Source: Aquincola agrisoli (lineage in GTDB: Bacteria > Pseudomonadota > Gammaproteobacteria > Burkholderiales > Burkholderiaceae_C). Taken from it: DNA of 64,000 nucleotides. The notes beneath the pieces were generated by a model. That model made no database searches. It was given only the letters and a program-made list of their open reading frames with translations, and was not told the origin of the DNA. The DNA is taken from contig NZ_JAZIBG010000056.1 in assembly GCF_036621135.1 (NCBI RefSeq), positions 1 to 64,000 on the forward strand, read 5' to 3'. A program made the position numbers and the translations under genes. Shown here piece by piece: positions 29,784-38,216 of the stretch; within the stretch, counting starts at the first letter, position 1; the number at the start of each line of letters is the position of its first letter.

Positions 29784-29830
29784 GGCGGGGTCCTGTGTTC
29801 GTCCTGGGGCCGGCGATAGCGTGGCCGCCG

Positions 29831-30079
29831 TCAGACCCGCGTGGTGCTGTAGTAGCGCAGCACGTGCTCGGTGAGCTGGTAGCCGCCGCCGGACTTCGGG
29901 GCGTCCGGTGCCGCCGCGGCCGTGGCCGGCACCGCTTCCTGGACGCCGCGCGGCAGCAGCATCGCGGCCGCGGCGGCGGCGCCTGCGACGCCCGCACCAG
30001 CCACGACGCCGCGGCGGCTGACGGGGCTGGAAGGCGCGGGGGTCGTCGTGGTGGCTACCGTATTGGGGCTCTTGCTCAT
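29831..30079 (-). CDS. Tat-signal small protein of formate dehydrogenase operon
   Basis: The 82-residue protein has a twin-arginine-like signal (SRRGVVAGAGVAGAAAAAAML, residues about 22-42). Its conserved-looking C-terminus is GGYQLTEHVLRYYSTTRV. It fits the small Tat-targeted proteins known at the head of formate dehydrogenase operons. The ATG at 30079 has GGAG 7-8 nt upstream. It is the first gene of the minus-strand fdo operon, 47 nt before fdoG. A role in assembly or export is inference. Confidence 0.82.
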   Translation of the reverse strand: MSKSPNTVATTTTPAPSSPVSRRGVVAGAGVAGAAAAAAMLLPRGVQEAVPATAAAAPDAPKSGGGYQLTEHVLRYYSTTRV

Positions 30080-30236
30080 CGGCATCTCCGAATACTTGGC
30101 TACCCTGTCGGGCATGCAACGCAGTTCATATGATCTTAGGGCACCCATCCGGGGCAATAGGGTCACACCCCAACGAACCCGAGCAGACACCTCGGGTTGC
30201 CGCCCGCCTCGTCAGCCAGGCCAATAATCGGCCGAC

Positions 30237-30716
30237 ATGGAACGCACGCCCTCGCTCCACGCCGCGGTGCTGATCGAGCGCCGCCGTCAGCCCAACCGCT
30301 GGGAGGCCTGGGGCTTCCGCATCGCCGACGTCCTGCTCGACGAAGGCCTCTTCGGCGAGGCGCCGCGCCAGCTGCGCGACGACGGCCACCTGGCGCAGTT
30401 CCTCTTCCCCGGACTGACCGTGTCGCTGCACCGCGACGAAGCCGAGGGCTACTACCTCAACCTCACCTCCGGCGCGCCGGTCTGGTTCGTCATGTGGCGC
30501 TGCAGCGATGCGGATCCGTCGCAGGCCTGGCCCGAGATGGTGACGCTGTCGTACAACGAAGCGGGGCGCCTGCTCGATGCGCAGGAGCGTGTCGACAACG
30601 TGCCGCTGCCCGCCGACGTCACGGCCTGGCTGCAGGCCTACACCGATGCGCACTACCGCCCGGAGCCCAAGCAGCGCAGGCGGCCGGCCTCGTTCCGCGC
30701 CCCGGAGCGCCGCTGA
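30237..30716 (+). CDS. DUF3305 protein, formate dehydrogenase accessory
   Basis: The 159-residue protein is soluble with no signal peptide. It has the family's opening VLIERRRQPNRWEAWGFRI, then SLHRDEAEGYYLNLTS and PVWFVMWRC. I recognise it as DUF3305. It is the first of five plus-strand genes (DUF3305, DUF3306, polyferredoxin, TorD-like, mobA) divergent from the fdo operon. Function is unknown; the constant neighbourhood of formate dehydrogenase genes implies a role in maturation or electron transfer. Confidence 0.85.
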   Translation: MERTPSLHAAVLIERRRQPNRWEAWGFRIADVLLDEGLFGEAPRQLRDDGHLAQFLFPGLTVSLHRDEAEGYYLNLTSGAPVWFVMWRCSDADPSQAWPEMVTLSYNEAGRLLDAQERVDNVPLPADVTAWLQAYTDAHYRPEPKQRRRPASFRAPERR

Positions 30717-30717
30717 C

Positions 30718-31278
30718 ATGGCGGACGACGGGGCCGGGTTCCTGTCGCGCTGGTCGCGGCGCAAGGTGCTGTCGCAGCACGGCGCGGCATTGCCCGAGGC
30801 GCCGCCGGCGCCCGCCGCCGTGCGGCCCGCGCCCGTCCCGCCGGGGCAGCCGCTGGCCTCGGCCGCGGCCGAGGCAGCGGGCGCGCCGCCGCCGGCCGAA
30901 GCGCCCGCCCCGCCCCTGCCCACGCTCGACGACGTGGCCGCGCTCACCCACGAGTCGGACTACGCACGCTTCGTCGCGCGGGGCGTCGGCAGCGACGTGC
31001 GGAACGCCGCCCTCAGGAAGCTCTTCAGCAACCCGCACTTCAACGTGATGGACGGGCTCGATACCTACATCGACGACTACAACACGCCCGATCCCCTCCC
31101 GGCCGGCATGCTGAAGCAGCTGCGCCAATCCCACCTTCTCGGCCTGTTCGACGAAGACCCGGTCCAGCCACCGCCCGACCCCGATGAAAACACTGATCTG
31201 CGACTGCAACCGGACGATGCCGCTGGACGCGCCGGCCCTGAGCCAGGCCCTGGCGGCGACGCCGGGGGCCAGCACTGA
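30718..31278 (+). CDS. DUF3306 protein, formate dehydrogenase accessory
   Basis: The 186-residue protein starts FLSRWSRRK, the usual N-terminus of DUF3306. A long Ala/Pro-rich linker (about 22-65) and the conserved LTHESDYARFVARGV...KLFSNPHFNVMDGLDTYIDDY part follow (about 78-130, given by position). Its last ~32 codons overlap the next gene by 95 nt in another frame and are of low complexity. Function is unknown. It starts 1 nt after the DUF3305 stop, so the pair is tightly coupled. Confidence 0.83.
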   Translation: MADDGAGFLSRWSRRKVLSQHGAALPEAPPAPAAVRPAPVPPGQPLASAAAEAAGAPPPAEAPAPPLPTLDDVAALTHESDYARFVARGVGSDVRNAALRKLFSNPHFNVMDGLDTYIDDYNTPDPLPAGMLKQLRQSHLLGLFDEDPVQPPPDPDENTDLRLQPDDAAGRAGPEPGPGGDAGGQH

Positions 31279-33349
31279 CGGGCTGGAGCACGTCCACAGC
31301 CTGCTTTGCCGACGCGAGGCCGGCGCCTTCCAGCGCGCGGCCATCGCCACCGGCGCGGGCGACGACCTGCTCGTGGCCTGCACGCAGGAACGGCCGCTCT
31401 TCCTCGAACTCGCACAGCAGACCGAAGGCGCCGCCGCGCTCGACGAACGGCCGATCCGCTTCGTCAACATCCGCGAAAGTGGCGGATGGTCGCGCGATGC
31501 GCGCCATGCGACGCCCAAGATCGCCGCGCTGCTGGCCGCGGCCCAGCTGCCGCCGCCGGAGCCGGTGGCCACCGTGGGCTACCGCTCGTCGGGGCGCTGC
31601 CTCGTCATCGGCCCCGCCGAGGCCGCCGAACGCGCCGCCCTGCTGCTGGGCAGCCAGATGGAGGCGACGCTGCTCGTCGACGGGGGGCACATCGCGCAGA
31701 ACCACGACCGCCCGGTGCACCACGGCCGGCTGACCCGGCTCGCCGGCTGGCTGGGGCGGTTCGAGGCCGAATGGGAAAGCACCAACCCCATCGACCTCGA
31801 CCTGTGCACCCGCTGCAACGCCTGCGTCGAGGCCTGCCCCGAAGGCGCCATCGGCCTGGGCTACCAGGTCGACATGGACCGCTGCCGCAGCCACCGCGAC
31901 TGCGTGCGCGTGTGCGACGCGGCCGGTGCGATCGACTTCACGCGGCCGCCGCAGGTGGTGCGCGAACACTTCGACCTGGTGCTCGACCTGCAGGCCGCGC
32001 CCGCCCTCGGGATGCACCAGCCGCCGCAGGGCTACTTCCGCACCGGCGGCGACGGCACCGCGCTGATGGAGGCGGTGCTCGCCCTGCGCGAGATGACCGG
32101 CGAATTCGAGAAGCCCCGCTTCTTCCGCTACGAGCAGCGGCTGTGCGCGCACAGCCGCAACGAGCAGATCGGCTGCAGCGCCTGCATCGACATCTGCTCC
32201 GCGCAGGCCGTCAGCAGCGATGCGTCGAACAAGGGCAAGGCCCGGGCCGGCAAGGCCGGCGGCGGCATCGTCGTCGAGCCGCACCTGTGCGTGGGCTGCG
32301 GCGCCTGCACCACCGTCTGCCCCAGCGGAGCGCTGTCGTACGCCTACCCCGGCATGGCCGACCAGGGCCGGCGCCTGCGCACCCTGCTGGGCGCCTACGC
32401 GCAGGCGGGCGGCCGCGACGCGGCGCTGCTGCTGCACGGCGAGGAGGCCGGCACACCCCGCATCGAAGCGCTGGGCCGCGCCGCGCGCCTCGACCGCACG
32501 CTGAACGGCGTGCCTGCCCGCGTGCTCCCGGTGCCGCTGTGGCACCCGGCCAGCGCGGGGCTCGACCTGTGGCTGGCCGCCATCGCCTACGGGGCCAGCC
32601 AGGTCTGGGTGCTGCTGACGGGCGACGAGGCGCCGCCCTACCGGCAGGCCCTCGCCGAGCAGGTCGCGGTGGGCCAGGCCCTCCTGAGCGGCATGGGGTA
32701 CGCCGGCGAACACCTGCGCCTCATCGAAGCGGCCGACACGCGGGCGCTCGATGCCGCGCTGCGCGCGCCGCCGGCCCAGGGCGTGGCGCGCCCCGCCGCG
32801 TTCGCGCTGCAGGCCGACAAGCGCGGCACGCTGGAGCTGGCGCTGGAGCACCTGCTGGCCTCGGCGCCCGCGCCCGCCGAAGCGATCGCCCTGCCCGCGG
32901 CGGGCTCGCCCTTCGGCAGCCTGCAGGTCGACCCCGACCGCTGCACGCTGTGCCTGGCCTGCGTGGGCGCCTGCCCGCCGCGCGCACTGGGCGACAACCC
33001 CGAGCGGCCGCAGCTGCTGTTCACCGAGAAGCAGTGCGTGCAGTGCGGGCTGTGCGCCAGCACCTGCCCGGAAGACGCCATCACGCTCGAACCCCGGCTG
33101 TGGCTGGCCGACGCCGGGCGTGCCCGCAAGGCGCCGCGCGTGCTCAACGAGATGGCGCCCTTCCACTGCGTGCGCTGCGCCAAGCCCTTCGGCACGCTGC
33201 TCGCCATCGAGCGCATGGTGAGCAAGCTGGCCGGCCACGCGGCGTTCCAGGGCGCGGCGGCCGAGCGCCTGAAGATGTGCGGCGACTGCCGCGTCATCGA
33301 CCTGCACACCCGCCCCGACGAAGTCCGCATCCAACAGCTGCCCCGATGA
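31184..33349 (+). CDS. Polyferredoxin (4Fe-4S protein, 721 aa) of formate dehydrogenase cluster
   Basis: This large cytoplasmic iron-sulfur protein has no signal peptide. N-terminal CDCNRTMPLD is followed by at least four classical cluster motifs: CTRCNACVEACP near 209, CVGCGACTTVCP near 369, CTLCLACVGACP near 587 and CVQCGLCASTCP near 617. Extra Cys groups (CRSHRDCVRVC, GCSACIDIC, CVRCAKPFGT, CGDCR) suggest more clusters. Family members sit with DUF3305/DUF3306 and TorD next to formate dehydrogenase genes. It may feed or drain electrons on the cytoplasmic side; this is inference. The ATG lies inside the DUF3306 gene. Confidence 0.88.
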   Translation: MKTLICDCNRTMPLDAPALSQALAATPGASTDGLEHVHSLLCRREAGAFQRAAIATGAGDDLLVACTQERPLFLELAQQTEGAAALDERPIRFVNIRESGGWSRDARHATPKIAALLAAAQLPPPEPVATVGYRSSGRCLVIGPAEAAERAALLLGSQMEATLLVDGGHIAQNHDRPVHHGRLTRLAGWLGRFEAEWESTNPIDLDLCTRCNACVEACPEGAIGLGYQVDMDRCRSHRDCVRVCDAAGAIDFTRPPQVVREHFDLVLDLQAAPALGMHQPPQGYFRTGGDGTALMEAVLALREMTGEFEKPRFFRYEQRLCAHSRNEQIGCSACIDICSAQAVSSDASNKGKARAGKAGGGIVVEPHLCVGCGACTTVCPSGALSYAYPGMADQGRRLRTLLGAYAQAGGRDAALLLHGEEAGTPRIEALGRAARLDRTLNGVPARVLPVPLWHPASAGLDLWLAAIAYGASQVWVLLTGDEAPPYRQALAEQVAVGQALLSGMGYAGEHLRLIEAADTRALDAALRAPPAQGVARPAAFALQADKRGTLELALEHLLASAPAPAEAIALPAAGSPFGSLQVDPDRCTLCLACVGACPPRALGDNPERPQLLFTEKQCVQCGLCASTCPEDAITLEPRLWLADAGRARKAPRVLNEMAPFHCVRCAKPFGTLLAIERMVSKLAGHAAFQGAAAERLKMCGDCRVIDLHTRPDEVRIQQLPR

Positions 33350-33972
33350 ACGCCACGCTGCACTTCACCCCCGGCGCAGGCGACAGCGAAGAGCTGGCCC
33401 GGGCCGAGCTCTACGGCCTGCTGTCCCGGCTGTGGCTGGCACCGCCCGACGAAGCGCTGCTCGCGCAGTTCCGCGTCGCGGTGACCGAGGCGCCGCAGTC
33501 CGGCGGCCACCTCGAGGCGCCGTGGATGGCGCTCGTGCACACGATGCGCGGCACCACGGCCGCGGCCGCCGCCGAGGAGCACGACGCGCTGTTCGGCGGC
33601 GTCGGCAAGCCGGAGGTATTCCTCTACGGCTCGTTCTACCTGACGGGCTTCCTCAACGAGCGCCCGCTCGCGCTGCTGCGCCAGGACCTGCAGCACCTGG
33701 GCCTCGGGCGCGACGCCGGCCGCGCGGAAACCGAAGACCACGTCGCCTACCTGTGCGAGGTGATGCGCTACCTGATCGCCGGCGACGACGCCGCGGTCTG
33801 CAATCTGGAGCAGCAGCGCCGCTTCTTCCGCACCCACCTGCAGCCCTGGCTGGAAGACCTGTGCACCGCGGTCGAGGCGCATCCGCGCGCCGAGGCCTGG
33901 CGCGCGGTGGCCGCCCTCACCCGGGCCTTCGTCCAGGTGGAGACGCAGGGCTTCGACCTGCTCGAAACGTGA
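33346..33972 (+). CDS. TorD-family molecular chaperone
   Basis: The 208-residue all-helical protein resembles TorD/DmsD chaperones, with the pattern EELARAELYGLLSRLW at the N-terminus, EHDALFGGVGKPEVFLYGSFYLTGFLNE near 83-110 (by position) and ETEDHVAYLCEVMRYL near 127. Such chaperones bind the Tat signal of molybdoenzymes until the cofactor is inserted. Its client is probably the FdoG homologue encoded 3.5 kb away. The ATGA at 33346-33349 couples it to the polyferredoxin gene. Confidence 0.85.
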   Translation: MNATLHFTPGAGDSEELARAELYGLLSRLWLAPPDEALLAQFRVAVTEAPQSGGHLEAPWMALVHTMRGTTAAAAAEEHDALFGGVGKPEVFLYGSFYLTGFLNERPLALLRQDLQHLGLGRDAGRAETEDHVAYLCEVMRYLIAGDDAAVCNLEQQRRFFRTHLQPWLEDLCTAVEAHPRAEAWRAVAALTRAFVQVETQGFDLLET

Positions 33973-33982
33973 GACAAGAGAC

Positions 33983-34579
33983 ATGACCCTGCTGCGTGAG
34001 GAGATCACCGGCCTCGTGCTGGCCGGCGGCCGCGGCAGCCGCATGGGCGGCGCCGACAAGGGCCTGCAGAACCACCGCGGCCTGCCGCTGGCGCTGCATG
34101 CGCTGCTGCGCCTGTCGCCGCAGGTCGGCGGCATGATGGTCAACGCCAACCGCAACATCGCGGCCTACGAGGCGATGGGCGCCCCGGTCTGGCCCGACCC
34201 CCTGCCCGACCATCCCGGTCCGCTGGCCGGCCTGCTTGCCGGGCTGGAGCACTGCGAGACGGCCTACCTCGCGAGCGTGCCCTGCGACAGCCCGAACTTC
34301 CCGCCCGACCTGGTCGAGCGCCTGGCCGAGGCGCTGCAGCGCGAGGATGCCGACATCGCAATCGCCGCGACGCTCGAAGACGGCCGCCTGCAGCGGCATC
34401 CGGTGTTCTGCCTGCTGAAGGCCGGCCTCGCCGAGAGCCTGCGCGAGTTCCTGCACGAGGGTGAGCGCAAGGTCGGCCTGTGGATGGCCCGGCACCGCGC
34501 GGTGGAGGTGCTGTTCGACGACGCGGCCGCCTTCTTCAACGCGAACACGGCCGAGGACCTGCGCAGCCTGCAGCGCTGA
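33983..34579 (+). CDS. mobA: Molybdenum cofactor guanylyltransferase MobA
   Basis: The 198-residue nucleotidyltransferase has the GTP loop LVLAGGRGSRMGGADKGL at about residues 11-28 and the metal-binding PCDSPNFPPDL near 100. It adds GMP to molybdopterin to form MGD, the cofactor form needed by FdoG. It follows the TorD-like gene by 10 nt. The plus-strand run ends here; the gene is convergent with tupA (74 nt apart), and I see no clear terminator hairpin in that gap. Confidence 0.93.
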   Translation: MTLLREEITGLVLAGGRGSRMGGADKGLQNHRGLPLALHALLRLSPQVGGMMVNANRNIAAYEAMGAPVWPDPLPDHPGPLAGLLAGLEHCETAYLASVPCDSPNFPPDLVERLAEALQREDADIAIAATLEDGRLQRHPVFCLLKAGLAESLREFLHEGERKVGLWMARHRAVEVLFDDAAAFFNANTAEDLRSLQR

Positions 34580-34653
34580 CGGCCGGCGCGTCCTTCTTCA
34601 GGCCCCGCACGCAGCGCACGCGGCCGCGGTGCCCGACGCGGCGGCCCGGCGGC

Positions 34654-35490
34654 TCAAGACCCCGCGTTCGGGAAGAACACCGATTCGCCGCCGATCTTGT
34701 AGCCGGCGATCGCCGCCTGCCCGGCCGGCGACACCACCCAGTCGGCGAAGGCCTGGGCCAGGTCCAGCTTCACGTGCGCATGCCGGGCCGGGTTGACGAC
34801 CATCACCCCGTACTGGTTGAAGAGGCGCCGGTCGCCTTCGACGAGGACCGCGAGCGCGCCGCGGTTCTTGAAGTTGAGCCAGGTGCCGCGATCGGCCAGC
34901 AGGTAGGCGTTGCTCGAAGCGGCGATGTTCAGCGCCGGCCCCATGCCGCAGCCGCACTCGCGGTAGCCGGCGGGCTTGGCGGCGGCGACGTCGATGCCGG
35001 CGGCCCGCCAGTAGCGCAGTTCGGCCGCGTGGGTGCCGCTCTTGTCGCCACGCGAGATGAACGCGGCGCCGGCCGCGCCGAGCTTGCGCAGCGCGCCGGC
35101 GATGTCCTTGCCGCGCGTGGCGGCGGGGTCGGCAGCCGGGCCGATCAGCACGAAGTCGTTGTACATCACCGCCCGGCGCTGCAGGCCAAAACCCTCGGCG
35201 ACGAACTTCTCCTCGGCGGGCTGGTCGTGCACGAACACCACGTCGGCATCGCCGCGGCGGGCCATGTCCAGCGCCTGGCCGGTGCCGACCGCGACCACGC
35301 GCACGTCGATGCCGGTGGCCTGCTTGAACAGCGGCAGCAGGTGGCCGAAGAGGCCGGACTGCTCGGTCGACGTGGTCGACGCCATCACGATGAACTTGCC
35401 CTGCGCCTGCGCCCGCGCCGCCGGGGCGGCGAGCAGGCAGGCCAGGGCCAGGAGGGCCAGGAGGGCCAGGAAGCGGCGGTGCAGCGGCAT
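34654..35490 (-). CDS. tupA: Tungstate-binding periplasmic protein (TupA-like)
   Basis: The 278-residue binding protein has a signal peptide (1-28, ending ARAQAQ). The oxyanion-binding N-terminus STTSTEQSGLFGHLLP is typical of TupA, and GYRECGCGMGPALN and AFISRGDKSGTH are also typical. TupA proteins bind tungstate with high affinity, usually with TupB and TupC in one operon. Here those partners are fused and placed 12.5 kb away at the other end of the formate dehydrogenase island. Molybdate as ligand is possible. Confidence 0.88.
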   Translation of the reverse strand: MPLHRRFLALLALLALACLLAAPAARAQAQGKFIVMASTTSTEQSGLFGHLLPLFKQATGIDVRVVAVGTGQALDMARRGDADVVFVHDQPAEEKFVAEGFGLQRRAVMYNDFVLIGPAADPAATRGKDIAGALRKLGAAGAAFISRGDKSGTHAAELRYWRAAGIDVAAAKPAGYRECGCGMGPALNIAASSNAYLLADRGTWLNFKNRGALAVLVEGDRRLFNQYGVMVVNPARHAHVKLDLAQAFADWVVSPAGQAAIAGYKIGGESVFFPNAGS

Positions 35491-35569
35491 GGAGGTGCTC
35501 CGGTCTGATGGAACGTGGCCGCGATTCTTCCGCCTTTTGCCGGAAACGCCTACGGTGAGGCAGACTGGG

Positions 35570-36466
35570 CTACGCGGCCGCCAGCCCGGCGGCCTTGGCC
35601 ACCTCCAGCTCGTACTGCTCCCAGCCCTGGCGCGGCACCACCTCGCCCTCGCGGGCGGTGACCTCGGCCAGGCGCGCGGCCAGCACCTGCGCGGCCGGCT
35701 CGTCGTCCGCGATGGCGATGCCGCGTGTCATGGTGACGTGCGCGCACTCGAAGCCGCCCGCGCCCGCCAGCAGGATGGTGCGCGTGGGGGCGTCCTCGCC
35801 GGCCAGCACCACCACGCCGGGGCTCACGCGCTCGGGCGTGAGCCGGGCGAGCGCTTCGGCGGGCAGCAGCCCCTCGGTCATGCCGGTGGCGGCGCTGGGC
35901 GCCAGGCAGTTCACCCGCACGCCGTAGCGCTCGCCCTCGATGGCGAGCGTCTGCATCAGCCCGACCAGCGCCATCTTGGCCGCCCCGTAGTTGGACTGGC
36001 CGAAGTTGCCGTAGAGGCCCGACGACGAGGTGGTGAAGACGATGCGGCCGTAGCGCTGCTCCTGCATGACGGACCACACCGCCTTCGTGCAGTTCACCGA
36101 TCCCATCAGGTGCACGTCCAGCACCAGCCTGAAGTCGTCGAGCGGCATCTTCGCGAAGCTGCGGTCGCGCAGGATGCCCGCGTTGTTGACCAGGATGTCC
36201 AGCCGGCCCCAGGCGCCCAGCGCGCTTGCGGCCATCGCCTCCATCTGCGCGAAGCTGGTGACGTCGCCCGCATGCGCGATGGCCTCGCCCCCTTGCGCGG
36301 TGATCTCGCCGGCCACCGCCAGCGCCGCCGCCTCCCCCTGGGCCGTCGCCAGGTCGTTGACCACCACGCGCGCACCATGGCGCGCCAGCGCCAGCGCATG
36401 GGCACGCCCCAGGCCGCCGCCCGCGCCCGTCACCACCGCCACGCGGCCTTCCAGCATCTTGTTCAT
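35570..36466 (-). CDS. SDR oxidoreductase, MFE-2 hydroxyacyl-CoA dehydrogenase-like
   Basis: The 298-residue short-chain dehydrogenase has the cofactor loop TGAGGGLG near 13-20, NNAGILRDRSF near 95, and the active site with Ser (TTSSSGLYG) and YGAAK. The C-terminal extension (about 240-298) and overall shape resemble the (3R)-hydroxyacyl-CoA dehydrogenase part of multifunctional enzyme 2. A hydroxyacyl-CoA or similar substrate is likely. It is the last gene of the operon, after the BKACE-type enzyme by 18 nt. Confidence 0.88.
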   Translation of the reverse strand: MNKMLEGRVAVVTGAGGGLGRAHALALARHGARVVVNDLATAQGEAAALAVAGEITAQGGEAIAHAGDVTSFAQMEAMAASALGAWGRLDILVNNAGILRDRSFAKMPLDDFRLVLDVHLMGSVNCTKAVWSVMQEQRYGRIVFTTSSSGLYGNFGQSNYGAAKMALVGLMQTLAIEGERYGVRVNCLAPSAATGMTEGLLPAEALARLTPERVSPGVVVLAGEDAPTRTILLAGAGGFECAHVTMTRGIAIADDEPAAQVLAARLAEVTAREGEVVPRQGWEQYELEVAKAAGLAAA

Positions 36467-36484
36467 CGCTTGCGTTCCACTCCG

Positions 36485-37426
36485 TCAAAAAGCCACTGCG
36501 CCGGCGCCCTTCAGGCCCAGCATCGCGCGCGCCTCGGCCGGTGTCGCGACGTCCAGCGACAGCTCGTCGAGAATGCGGCGGATCTTGCGCACCTGCTCCG
36601 CGCACGACCGGGCCAGCTGGCCGCGGCCCAGGTAGAGGCTGTCCTCCAGGCCCACGCGCACATGGCCGCCCATCACCGCGGCCATGCTGAGCAGCGGCAT
36701 CTGGTGGCGGCCCGCGCCCAGCACCGAGAAGCGGTAGCCGCCGCGCCCGAACAGCCGGTCGGCCGTCGCCCTCAGGGTCACCAGGTTCTCGGGGTCGGGG
36801 CCCAGGCCGCCCAGGATGCCAAAGATGCCCTGGATGAACAGCGGCCCGCGCACCAGGCCTTCGTCGACGAAGTGCGCGAGGTTGTAGAGGTGCCCGATGT
36901 CGTAGCACTCGAACTCGAAGCGCGTGCCGGCCTCCTCGCCGAGCACCCGCAGGATGTGGCGGATGTCGGCGAAGGTGTTGCGGAAGATCAGGTCCTCCAT
37001 GCCCTCCACGTACGGCTTCTCCCAGTCGTGCTGCCACTCGCCGATGCGGCGCGCCACCGGGTGGATGGAGAAGTTCATCGAGCCCATGTTCAGCGAGCAC
37101 ATCTCCGGCCGCGCCTGCAGCGGGTAGGCCAGGCGCTCGGCCAGCGTCATGCGCGTGCTGCCGCCGGTGGTGATGTTGATCACCGCATCGGTGGCGTCGC
37201 GGATGCGCGGCACGAACTGCGTGAACACCGCCGGGTCCGCCGTCGGCCGGCCGTCGGCCGGGTCGCGTGCATGCAGGTGCAGGATGGCCGCACCCGCCTC
37301 GGCCGCCTCGATCGCCTGCTCCGCGATCTGGTCGGGCGTCAGCGGCAGGTAGGGCGACATCGTCGGCGTGTGGACCGAGCCGGTGACGGCGCAGGAGATG
37401 ATGACCTTGTCGGGTGGGGTGGGCAT
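36485..37426 (-). CDS. Beta-keto acid cleavage enzyme (BKACE, DUF849)
   Basis: The 313-residue TIM-barrel protein belongs to the family that condenses a beta-keto acid with acetyl-CoA, giving a CoA ester and acetoacetate (Kce type). The Zn-binding HLHARD is near residue 50, NITTGGS near 85, SLNMGSMNFS near 112, and EFECYDIGHLYN near 174. The ATG at 37426 begins MPTPPDKVIISCAVTG, the usual start. Specificity within the family varies widely and cannot be assigned. It lies between a branched-chain-type ABC transporter and an SDR. Confidence 0.9.
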   Translation of the reverse strand: MPTPPDKVIISCAVTGSVHTPTMSPYLPLTPDQIAEQAIEAAEAGAAILHLHARDPADGRPTADPAVFTQFVPRIRDATDAVINITTGGSTRMTLAERLAYPLQARPEMCSLNMGSMNFSIHPVARRIGEWQHDWEKPYVEGMEDLIFRNTFADIRHILRVLGEEAGTRFEFECYDIGHLYNLAHFVDEGLVRGPLFIQGIFGILGGLGPDPENLVTLRATADRLFGRGGYRFSVLGAGRHQMPLLSMAAVMGGHVRVGLEDSLYLGRGQLARSCAEQVRKIRRILDELSLDVATPAEARAMLGLKGAGAVAF

Positions 37427-37481
37427 GTCGGGCCTCGATGGCGGGTGTGGAAGGACGGGACGGTTCGGCACGGGGCGGCCG

Positions 37482-38216
37482 CTACACCGCGAGCCACTGC
37501 GCCAGCAGCGCGGTGTCGGCCTGCAGCGCCTGCGGCGTGCCCTCGAAGACGATGTGGCCGTGCCCCATGACGAACACACGCGTGGAGACCTTCATCGCGA
37601 TGGCCAGCTTCTGCTCCACCAGCACCACCGAGACGCCGCGGCGGTGCATGTCCTGGATGCACTCGCTGACCTGCGCCACGATCTTCGGCGCCAGGCCCTC
37701 CGTGGGTTCGTCGATCAGGATCACGCGCGGGTTGCCCAGCAGCGAGCGGCAGATGGTGAGCATCTGCTGCTCGCCGCCCGACAGGCTGCCCGCCTTGGTG
37801 TTGCGGCGCTCGCGCAGCCGGGGGAAGTAGTCGAACATCTGCGCCAGCGTCCAGCGCGGCGCACCGCCGGCCGGCGCCTGCTCGCCCATGTGCAGGTTCT
37901 CCTCCACGCTGAGGTTGGCGAAGACCTCGCGCTCCTCCGGCACGTAGGCGATGCCGGCGCGGCAGATCGTGTGCGGCCGCCGGCCGCCCAGCGCCTGCCC
38001 GTCCAGCCGCACCTGGCCGCCGGTGGGCGCCACCAGGCCCATGATGGCCTTCAGGGTGGTGGAGCGGCCCGAGCCGTTGCGGCCCAGCAGGCTCACCACC
38101 TCGCTGCGCGCGACCGACATCGACACGCCGCGCAGGATGTGGCTTTTGCCGTAGTGCGCGTGCAGCTTCTCGACCTGCAGCAGCGCCGGCTCGCCGGCGA
38201 TTCCGGTGCCGTTCAT
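37482..38216 (-). CDS. livF: Branched-chain amino acid-type ABC transporter ATPase (LivF)
   Basis: The 244-residue ATPase has Walker A GRNGSGRST (an Arg where Lys is followed by Ser in most relatives, and the usual K is replaced: GSGRST), signature LSGGEQQ, and a Walker B ending ILIDEPTEGLAP. The Lys-to-Arg change in Walker A is notable. It overlaps livG by ATGA at 38213-38216. LivF and LivG form the nucleotide-binding dimer for the permeases LivH and LivM. The imported compound is unknown. Confidence 0.9.
   Translation of the reverse strand: MNGTGIAGEPALLQVEKLHAHYGKSHILRGVSMSVARSEVVSLLGRNGSGRSTTLKAIMGLVAPTGGQVRLDGQALGGRRPHTICRAGIAYVPEEREVFANLSVEENLHMGEQAPAGGAPRWTLAQMFDYFPRLRERRNTKAGSLSGGEQQMLTICRSLLGNPRVILIDEPTEGLAPKIVAQVSECIQDMHRRGVSVVLVEQKLAIAMKVSTRVFVMGHGHIVFEGTPQALQADTALLAQWLAV

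Noticed and set aside
26415..29819. Long plus-strand open frame opposite fdoG
   Set aside because: It runs through a clear formate dehydrogenase gene on the other strand, with low-complexity translation and no motif.
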